From assembly GCA_947069175.1 (NCBI GenBank), contig CAMTDV010000028.1, positions 63,757,660 through 63,821,659 of the forward strand: a DNA stretch of 64,000 bases, in the 5' to 3' direction. Shown here one piece after another: positions 56,380-64,000 of this stretch (its first letter is position 1; each line of letters opens with the position of its first letter). The stretch comes from Scalesia atractyloides (lineage: Eukaryota; Streptophyta; Magnoliopsida; Asterales; Asteraceae). The position numbers and the translations under genes were made by a program. The notes beneath the pieces are model-generated. The model was not told the DNA's origin, made no database searches, and saw nothing but the letters and a program-made list of their open reading frames with translations.

Positions 56380-56409
56380 CCCCGTTGCGTAGCGCAGGTA
56401 ATTTACTAG
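56380..56409 (+). other. Helitron-like 3' terminus
   Basis: CCCCGTTGCGTAGCGCAGGT forms a short imperfect hairpin. It is followed by AATTTACTAG and then T, matching the Helitron pattern hairpin-spacer-CTAG-T. The corresponding 5' TC end was not located. The 1.2-kb repeats to the left contain TCTATATATATGC-like candidates. Confidence 0.6.
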
Positions 56410-56459
56410 TTTACAAACAAAATGTTTTACATCCCATGAAAAATAGTCAAGGGTCTAAA

Positions 56460-57860
56460 TGTCACATCCCGGATTTCCAACAAAACCTCCGTGGGCCCGA
56501 GTGGGGAATATTGTGACGTAAGTTGATATCATCATAGTCAATTAACACAGCACAGCGAAAGTCTTGGAGTTTAAAATACTTATTACAAACCAAAATGTTC
56601 AAAGTTCAAAAGTAATATACAGACGGTTTGTACTAAAGATCAACAGGCGGATCATAAAATATACAAAAGATGAACATCAGACTTTAGTCAGATCTAAGGA
56701 TTTGCAAGATCCTCTTATATCAATACCAAGCAGCTTCCAGCCTATTTCATATTATACCTGTAACTAAGTCTTTCAAAATACGTCAGCTTTCGCTGGTAAA
56801 TACAATTAACTGACTCTTTTTGAAAACATTTCAAAAATTGATTTAAGTGCGCAGAGCACGAAAAATCTTTTATAACTAGGGAAAGTTAAGCTTTTAACCT
56901 TGTATACAGATTCGCAAATTTGTCAATACATATGGGGACAATACAAAGACCGAGACATGATTAACTGACACACCACTTATGAACCCACGAAGGAGTTATC
57001 CCCAACTTGTGGTAAAAATATTTTAGCATTCGCATCTGTCCGGTGTATGCCTACACCCCGTGTTTTGATCGTGGCCATTAGTAACCTAAATGAGCCGAGG
57101 ATATCCAGGACACGATCGTTAACCCCCAATGTTTAAGTTATCAACAAAACTGATCAAAATGGAATATGCGGATTTACTAGCCATAATCTAGCATTTCGAT
57201 TGATCCCATTTCCGACGAAGCGGTAATAATTTACCGTAACCCAAGCCCGTATAGGGAAAATAAGTCAAGAGTATTTACCTGAGCTAGCACTTGATTTAAA
57301 TGCAAGTTTATATTAACTCAGATATGTGCAGTAGCATTTATTGGAAGGCTTTTGTCTGGAATAATGGCATAAGCTAACCAATTAGAATGCTAACGGTCCA
57401 ATTTAAGTCATAGACTTAGACCGACTAGCTTAAAGGATCAAAACGGTACAATACGCTAAATTAATCGATGACCGGATAGAATGTAGTTTAAACCCAACAA
57501 GTACTTAAGACTTGTATGTCATGGGTAAACAATTAACATTCTGGAATTTGAGATTAAAATGATAAGGTTAAACCCGTTTTTGTTAATTTTTCATAAACTA
57601 GTTATGTATACTTAACCGTACGCATATAAGCGATATCGGGTAATGGATGAGTCATGAACAAGTTCTATATATCATTATACTTTAAATAAGTTGTAATATA
57701 AGTAGGATATCAACTTATATGCCCGTTGAGGTTTTAAAACGAAACTACGCCTTATAAGACGTTTTGACCATTATATATTGTATAAAAGGGACTTGCATAT
57801 ATTTTGATGTTATGATCATAAACACTTTGGAAAAATACTTAATTTGGAATATATTATCAG
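56460..57860 (-). mobile_element. Truncated LTR, relative of the solo LTR at 32545-35782
   Basis: It begins TGTCACATCCCGGATTTCC and follows 32545-33900 in order: GTGGGCCCGAGTGGGGA, CATCATAGTCAATTAACA, CAGCTTTCGCTGGTAAATAC and CGGTAATAATTTACCGTAAC. Similarity fades near 57800-57860, where the LTR is broken, so roughly the last 1.35 kb (minus orientation) is present. Directly beyond lies the FAR1/OTU transposase remnant. Confidence 0.75.
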
Positions 57861-57869
57861 TAAGATAGC

Positions 57870-59153
57870 ACATTTGAATGTCAGATGTGGTACAGCTATG
57901 GGTTGTCGTGTGCTTGTAGGCTGGATAAGTACGTACGTGCAGGTAATACTTGCTAAACGTGAAGCGATGTGTGTTATATATGTCCGTTATTCATGTGACT
58001 TTAACAGTGCATTGTTTTAATCGTGCAGAGCGTCCAATTAAACTCGAAGACGTAGACATCTTCGGGCAGAAGCTTAACTTTCAGCCATGTAAATTGATGT
58101 CGGATGACGTTGACGTGATAGAAGAGCTGAATATTGTTCGGCAACAGTTAGAGTCACACCCCCTGCTCAGAAAAAAGCTTACTTGGAAAGATTAAAGCGG
58201 TGTTGACTCCAACCAAATCCACCAAGAAACCACCGGTTGTCCAACAAAATACTCGTGGACGACTAACAACAAAGCAAGCACAACTTCGGTTTGACAATGC
58301 CCCCCGCCATAGCTCGTACGTTCTGTCCCAGTGTTCCCAACAAATGACATACGATGCCCCCTGCGACAGCTCGTACGTTCTGTCCCAGGCCACTCAACAG
58401 TCGTTCATGAAGTCTCAAAAACCCAGAGCGGGGCGAAGCCGTTCAACGACTTCTAAACAAAGAGAGATTCGAGATGATAACGGTTTTCCGTTGATAGAGG
58501 GCGACGAGTATGTGTCAACAATCAAACGGTTTAAGTCTCTCCTTCCGACATTATTTCACCCGTACATCTTGTGCAGACAAGATGTGAGGCCAGACAGTCA
58601 TTGTGGGTTTCGGTCTATGGTTGTGCGCTTGGGTATGGGAAAACATGCATGAGCCACATTCGAAAAAACCTTCTACAGGAGATGTATTAGAACGCATCGA
58701 TCTGGGTGCCAGTATTTGAAGCATGGGAGGAAGGATATTTTAACATGCATCATCAGAGCCTAATCTGGGATTCAGTGTAGCGTTGTCCCCCCACTCACTG
58801 GATGGACTATCCCAGGGAGGGCTTATTATCGCACAAAGGTACGGTATCCTGGTTCACCTGTTAAGCATCAATGGTTGTTCCACCTTCTTCCCGATAATGA
58901 ATCCTAAGACGGATCGAGAACCACGAACGATAACGCTTGCACGTGTTAACAATAACCACTTCATACATATTAAGCTGGAAGGCCAATTTCCAGTGCCGAC
59001 AATAAACGGGCTATAGTTGACCTACCGAAGCGCCACTGCAGAACAATGGCTATACATGTACACGCCCCGTTTAGAATGGTATATCTCGATAATGAATCCC
59101 CCACCAAATCCAAACCCGAGTATTAATTACGTCAACAGTGAATCGGAAGAATG
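57870..59153 (+). pseudogene. C-terminal part of a FAR1-type Mutator transposase fused to an OTU domain
   Basis: A degenerate SWIM-finger text CGTAMGCRVL (57885) precedes an intron-like GTAATACTT...CGTGCAG (57934-58028). The exon continues ERPIKLEDVDIFGQKLNFQP and IVRQQLESHPLL, then a stop/frameshift at 58195. Next is KKPPVVQQNTRGRLTTKQAQ, with a duplicated 'D-x-x-x-S-S-Y-V-L-S-Q' segment. The OTU part reads GDEYVSTIKRFKSLLPTLFH and DVRPDSHCGFRSMVVRLGMG (58500-58640), then EEGYFNMHHQSLIWDSV, THWMDYP, RVNNNHFIHIKLEGQFP (58960) and, at the end, NPPPNPNPSINYVNSESEE (59095-59153). OTU domains are cysteine proteases of the deubiquitinase type; the HC before GFR would be the catalytic cysteine. Several stops mark it as dead. 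The N-terminal transposase core is missing, replaced by LTR sequence. Confidence 0.78.
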
Positions 59154-59159
59154 AGTTTT

Positions 59160-59400
59160 CGTATACTTTATTCGAATTTTGTATACCTAATACGATTTTT
59201 TGTATTCTTAATACGATTTTTTGTATATTTAATACGATTTTTTGTATAATTAATACGATTTTTTTATAATTAATATGAATTTTTGTATACTTAATACAAA
59301 GATTTTCTATAGTGAATACGTTTTTTTATATAATTAATAAGATTTTTTGAATACTTAATAAGCTTTTTTATAATTAATATGAGTTTCTATGTAAAAGGAA
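59160..59400. repeat. AT-rich minisatellite, ~20-bp unit
   Basis: TTAATACGATTTTTTGTATA, with small changes, occurs about ten times in a row directly after the stop of the OTU remnant. Unit length varies from 17 to 30 bp. Confidence 0.85.
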
Positions 59401-59439
59401 AATACAAGTTTTTAAATACTGAAGGGGATTGGCAAATTA

Positions 59440-59755
59440 CCCTTTTACCCCTGAATTGCCACCCGTCTAGGTCTAATTCAGCGGTAAAATGGTAATTAAC
59501 CATCCTAAGCTGTAAAGGACTCATTTACCCCTGAATTAGGCCTAGACGGGTGGCAATTCAGGGGTAAAATGGTAATTAACCGTTGGACTAGCCGGCACGT
59601 CTAGACTTATACGTCACGTCTATGGTTAATTACCATTTTATCCCTGAATTGCCACCCGTCTAGGCCTAATTCAGGGGTAAAATGGTAATTAACCACCTGA
59701 GTCCTTTACAGCTTAGGATTGTTAATTACCATTTTACCCCTTAATTAGGCCTAGA
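59440..59755. repeat. Long near-perfect inverted repeat with four alternating arms
   Basis: A ~55-bp module, TTACCCCTGAATTGCCACCC plus GTCTAGGCCTAATTCAGGGG plus TAAAATGGTAATTAACC, lies at 59444-59501 (forward), 59523-59581 (inverted), 59624-59695 (forward) and 59720-59755 (inverted, continued at 62593-62624 after the solo LTR). The larger segment 59487-59581 pairs with 59623-59731. This includes CCTAAGCTGTAAAGGACTCA against TGAGTCCTTTACAGCTTAGG. It would form a hairpin of roughly 90-100 bp with a ~40-bp loop. No ORF. Confidence 0.88.
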
Positions 59756-60223
59756 TGTCACACCCCGACCCGCAGCGGAAAAAGGTGATCGGGGCATGAT
59801 TGGGTTTTCATCAAAGCTCATGACATTTATTATAATGTTTCATATTTATTATTTCAATTTAAAAGAGATCATACAATCATATTAAACAAATACAACATGT
59901 TCTATTCATCCTTCTAAACTTCATTATTTTTCTTCTAAGGCAATTCCTATGTTTTCCTTGCTTCATCCTGTTCACCTGTATCATGTGTAAAAATGGTTTT
60001 TGGATCAACAAAAAGTTGGCGAGTGAACCTTGTTAGAAAACATTTATTATTTATTTCTTGTTGTATTTTATATGGAAAAATTGTGCACTATTCATATATG
60101 AACAAACGTAAATAAACATACAATAACAACAATTAGCATACAATAACAAACAATAACATACATTAACAAACCAACAGCATACAATAACATATCAACTTGC
60201 ATAAATATATAACATGAATGAAA

Positions 60224-60400
60224 CTGTGCGATCAAGGCTCAATCAAACGGAGCCGATCGTATTGCATGTACTAAAAATGATAAATGTCTGTGCGATCAAG
60301 GCTCAATCAAACGGAGCCGATCGTATGTTGGCACGCCAGGTTCACGCTCATAATGTAATGGGGAACATGCTCAACGCTCATAATGTAATGGGGAGCGGCG
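60224..60400. repeat. Two short tandem duplications in the solo LTR
   Basis: TGTGCGATCAAGGCTCAATC plus AAACGGAGCCGATCGTAT occurs at 60224 and 60289. CGCTCATAATGTAATGGGGA occurs at 60354 and 60375. To the left (60110-60195) is a CATACAATAACA-type repeat. These differ from the 60-bp repeats at the same place in the 5' LTR at 43434. Confidence 0.85.
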
Positions 60401-60909
60401 GCCTATGAAATTGCATGTACTGAAAACAATAAATTAAATCTAAACAATAACCACACAAACCGTTTATACAAGCTGAATACACATTTATTCATGATATGAT
60501 GTATGCACAATGATTTAAATATAATAAATAGTAGGACACATGATACACCCCAAAAACGTGATTTAAACGGGGAATTTGTAGAGATTCACTCACAGTGGGT
60601 GCGTTCGGTGAATGATGATAAATGCGTACGAGTTTAGAGAATTGATCGTCGAGGAATAACTAACCTAATTAATAAAGAAAAGTAAGGTAAATAAATGGAT
60701 TTTATTAACAACTTTAATAGGATTTTTGGATATATTTTTGTGAGTTTTAGGCTATTTTCTAACTTTAAAAATGTTATTTTTAAGTATTTTTAATTGATTT
60801 TTAAATAAAATAAATAAATAAAAATAATAAAAAAATGTTGACTTTTTGACCGTTGACTTGTTGACCGTGGACCGTTGACTTGTTGACCGGTTTTATTGTG
60901 TAAGTGTAT

Positions 60910-61322
60910 GCGCCGGTGAGGCTCGAACCCGAGACCTCCTGTTCGCGTGCACGCAGCTCTACCAACTAAGCTACGTGTCTAACCCGAAATATTTCTGTTT
61001 TTAGTTATATTTATATACTAATTAAATTAATCCGAAAATCATTTATTTTAAAAAGATTTTAATGTAACGACTCGGTGCACTCCACAGGTCTCGAACAAAG
61101 GACCTGTGGTTTAGTTTGGCACACAGTCCACCGCTGGACTGTGTGTCTAACTTGGTAATTATTCTGGTTTTTATTATACTTAACATCTTACTGAAGTTAA
61201 CCCGGTTCGGTCTCTAAAAAAAACATTTTATTTCTGTGAAGGTGCGTGTGACAAGAATCGAACTCGGGACGTTATGCATATTGTTTGCACACAGTCCACC
61301 ACTGGACTGTGTGTCTAACCCG
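60910..61322 (-). other. tRNA-like modules M4-M2 in the solo LTR
   Basis: On the minus strand, M2 (61322-61249) has CACACAGTCCAGTGGTGGAC plus TGTGTG and GAGTTCGATTC. M3 (61150-61076) has CACACAGTCCAGCGGTGGAC plus TGTGTG and GTTCGAGACC. M4 (60985-60910) has TAGCTTAGTTGGTAGAGC and GGGTTCGAGCC. The order and ~170-bp spacing equal the other LTRs. Hairpin pairing is largely kept although flanks have diverged. Confidence 0.65.
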
Positions 61323-62319
61323 TTCATAAAACTGTTTTTAATTAATCTTATATCATATCAGTACTTCGTCTTCTCCGATTAAAATTTCCGATTATGACAA
61401 TTCAACTGATTTATGTCTCATTCGATTTTCAAGCTTTATAAGTAATTGAAAGGTAAAGAATGGAGAGAGTTTGGGGGAAAGAATATACCGATCAGCGTCT
61501 TTCACAGAACTCCGGCGAAGACTCATCGGCTCTGTTTGTGAACTTCGGCTGTTAGAGTAAATTACCAGTTTTGTTCGATTAGTTATGATATGGAGGTACT
61601 TAAACAAGGATTTACAGGAGTTTGGAGGGTTATACCGATTCACAGCGTAAGATCAGAAGTTTCAGAGGTTTTTCCGGCGAGAGCTGAATATTCCAGCTAC
61701 GTCGTCTGGGATAGATTCTGATGGTTGGATTGAAGTTAGTAACAGTCTAAAATCGGATTAAAACGAAAAGAATCGAGGTATTTACCGTGTAGATGAAATC
61801 TCGGTTTTCCGGCGACTTGCAGAAAATTCCGGCGAGTGAAATTTCTTGCGACAGAGGTTCTTCAGAGGTTTAAGGTGAGTGGGAGTGATGTCAGTACGAG
61901 TTCTATGATCTTATTTTTGGGTAAGAAGAAAAGGTGGATTGAATTCGGTTTCCCGGCGAAACTTTCCGGTTAATTTACAGAGAATTCTGGCGACTTCCGG
62001 CGAAGTTTTCTGAGTGAAATGAAGAGTATGTTTTTGATAAAACTCGCGAGCTCACTGAATGAATAAAGTATAACTCCCGGATTTGAATATTATTTTTCGG
62101 TTTTGAATTGAAATTTAAGGTAATGAATGAAATTGATGGATTTCTTCAGTTATAACCGACCTTACTGTTAATGTTTACGTTATGACCAAAAAGAAACGGC
62201 AAACTTTGACGAAATTGTCTAGATTTCCGGCGTGAGCGGATTTGGGCGCGTTGTGTAACTGGGTTTTAATTTCCAGATTTAATTTATGTATTAATTGTTT
62301 CAATATGTAAACAAAGATC

Positions 62320-62404
62320 ACGAGTGGCGGAGCGGTTGAGCGTGTGGGAGTTAAGACTTTGTTGACCATGTTGACCCGACTGACCCGGGTTCGAAACCCG
62401 GCAA
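62320..62404 (+). other. tRNA-like module M1 in the solo LTR (best preserved)
   Basis: TGGCGGAGCGG (62325-62335) fits the class II tRNA A box, and CCGGG-TTCGAAA-CCCGG (62385-62401) is a perfect T-arm with B box. The A-to-B distance is about 50 bases, within the range for Leu/Ser-type genes. There is no matching acceptor stem, and GTTGACC-type text fills the variable region. Confidence 0.6.
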
Positions 62405-62592
62405 CCTTGTTTTATTTTTAACCCACTATTTTTAATACTTTTTCAAATATAACTTTGATAATCCAATATACTTATTAATTATGTATCGTTTAAAATTAAT
62501 TTGGGCATTAAATACGCCACGAAATTTTTAACTGGTTGTTCGGTTAATAAACGAAGCGGGTTTGGTAAATCCGGTTTTTGACGGATGTTACA

Positions 62593-62670
62593 CTAGACAG
62601 GTGGCAATTCAAGGGTAAAATGGTCTTTCGCCATTTATACTAGACATGTCGTCTAGATCTAGACGACCCG
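62593..62670. repeat. Continuation of the inverted repeat and a 20-bp perfect palindrome
   Basis: CTAGACAGGTGGCAATTCA plus AGGGTAAAATGGTC completes the fourth arm split by the solo LTR. At 62648-62667 GTCGTCTAGATCTAGACGAC is its own reverse complement. Confidence 0.85.
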
Positions 62671-63044
62671 TTTATGCATCGTATATGACTGGCCAGGCTA
62701 GACGCCCAGCCACATACGCCCTCAAACCAAAACACACACAGATACGTATTTGCCCCAATTCAGCGTATTTGGACCGTATTTTTTGCGAATTCAAGCATCT
62801 CTGGTACGTATTCAAACATGTACTTCAATAATCTTTAATGTATTATGCATTTAGACCGTAGATTGTGTGTGAATTTGATGATTTTTAGGGTTGTGTTCTT
62901 TAAGTATTTGGGTTTTTTGTTGAACAAGACGGGGCTACCCCTAGATGACCCCCGTAGACGACCAGAATAATTTTTTTTTCATTTATTTAACATATATAAT
63001 GTGTTAATTGTTATTATTTGTGTTATATGGTTATTATTATTGCA

Positions 63045-63300
63045 GATTGGTTATGGACGAGATTGAAGCTCAGATACACGGGGATCCACATCTGCATGGT
63101 TCGCGACGGGCTCCGCCAGCGACGGTGGATCCGCTACAACGGCCACCCTTATCTCGAGTTCCCGCCGACACCGAGGCCGCCCATACACATCGGATCGCAC
63201 GTGACGGTCGGCTGGGATGCGATCGAGGCGATTGGTGAGACCCCGAGACTGCGTTTTTTCCTTAACTACATGTATATTATCTTGTCAGTATATAATTCAC
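63045..63300 (+). pseudogene. Unrecognised exon-like segment
   Basis: After an acceptor-like TTATTATTATTGCAG (63031-63045), one plus frame (ORF 63018-63458) reads RWIRYNGHPYLEFPPTPRPP, then IHIGSHVTVGWDAIEAIGET and PRLRFFLNY. This looks like genuine protein. The base composition is clearly more GC-rich than its surroundings, supporting coding origin. I cannot name the family. It may belong to the same OTU-type transposon whose tail is at 57870-59153, or to another captured gene. Confidence 0.4.
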
Positions 63301-64000
63301 ACTTTAAACCTTGTTGTCAAGGATCATCCAGGGACGCACCTAAGCCCGGTGCAATCTTCTTGTCTTGCTCCAAAAAAACCCACTTTCAGGACCTCGTGCA
63401 CATTTTTCAAGCTAAGTTTCCACGAAATTCCGGCAAAAAATTGTCTAAACATGTCTAAATCAATTATACCAACCCTAAACAAGCCTAAAATCAACCAAAC
63501 AACCTAAACCAACCCTAAATATACCTAACACATGTTTAAAACCCCCAAAAAGTTGTATTTTTGTACTATATGCATGTACCTAAAAAAATCCTTGCTTTTT
63601 GAATGCTTTGCGCTAAAGCCCAAGTCTCATCTTTTGCACCTTCGACAACTATGCTTCAAACAAGGTATAAACATCATTTGCAACGAATCTAAGAGATTAA
63701 ATATGTCTAGCATCACATCCCTCATACTTGGGCTATAAAACCTATTTCTACCAACAAGATGATGAAAAATACTTAACAAAAGTGTTTAATGCTTCCTTGA
63801 CCAAGAATTTCTCTAGAGTTTTCTCCGTCGGCAATGATATTTGAAATTCTAATTTAGATATATCAACCATTTCAACTTTGCAAAAATGACAGAAATAATA
63901 ATCAACTCGTTATTTCTATTGACATATTTTCTTAATTGTTTACCAAACAGCACAAGAGTAGAGTATGTTGAAGTATTTCACATTGTCGTGTACTTCAAAA
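63301..64000. other. Unrecognised DNA to the window end
   Basis: CCTAAAN-type words recur at 63440-63535 (TAAACAAGCCTAAAATC and similar). CTATAAAACC near 63734 could be a TATA box of an LTR or gene beyond the window. No supported gene. Confidence 0.3.

Larger units (their letters stand above)
59756..62592 (-). mobile_element. Solo LTR of the Gag-only family (2.8 kb) with target duplication CTAGA
   Basis: On the minus strand it opens TGTAACATCCGTCAAAAACC at 62592 and ends GGGTCGGGGTGTGACA at 59756, as the LTR at 41521-44005 does. CTAGA flanks both sides (59751-59755 and 62593-62597). It is more diverged and about 350 bp longer. It interrupts the inverted repeat, whose text resumes exactly at 62593. 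No internal sequence or primer site adjoins, so it is a recombined solo LTR. Confidence 0.92.

Overview
The window looks like repeat-dense nuclear DNA from a flowering plant. Asteraceae is my best guess. This rests on remembered features of that family rather than a search: Tat-type Gypsy elements with a long antisense ORF, FAR1-type Mutator transposases fused to an OTU domain, and chromovirus LTRs opening TGTAAC or TGTCAC. Almost all of the sequence is transposon-derived, and nearly every coding stretch is broken. The only candidate ordinary host gene is a small DUF1645-like gene at 27028-27635 (minus), with its own TATA box but a one-base frameshift.

Layout, left part. 1-3079 is a rearranged chromovirus end (LTR, integrase/chromodomain remnant, second LTR piece, all minus). 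3080-6880 is a decayed LINE (minus). 7872-8027 is a hAT-type MITE with an exact 8-bp target duplication. A tandem array of a 625-650 bp unit spans about 9390 to 22140. It is split by a 9.7-kb Tat-lineage Gypsy element (9717-19427, target duplication GTATT) and by a 1.4-kb AT-rich insertion. 22160-24345 holds small inverted-repeat (Mutator-like) elements carrying short internal motif repeats.

Middle part. 27.0-28.5 kb holds the DUF1645-like gene and a 5'-truncated LINE tail. 29111-38153 is a Helitron (minus) with intact TC and hairpin-CTAG ends. It contains a bromodomain exon fragment and a 3.2-kb solo LTR (32545-35782, target duplication ATTTC). 38473-39991 is a Mutator-like element with FAR1 transposase remnants and a recurring GGCGTT motif. 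41521-48398 is a young LTR retrotransposon on the plus strand that encodes only a 447-aa Gag.

Right part. 48399-51828 is the leader and 5' LTR of a chromovirus (minus). 51835-54985 is a roughly 1.2-kb higher-order tandem repeat, followed by a 323-bp duplication and a Helitron-like 3' end. 56460-57860 is an LTR fragment. 57870-59153 is the C-terminal part of a FAR1/OTU transposase, with an AT-rich minisatellite behind it. 59440-59755 is a strong inverted repeat, interrupted by a second solo LTR of the Gag-only family (59756-62592, target duplication CTAGA).

The most unusual signal is in the LTRs of the Gag-only family. All three copies carry a set of tRNA-like modules with Pol III A-box and B-box motifs. 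Three repeat with a period near 170 bp and one lies in the opposite orientation with a perfect T-arm.
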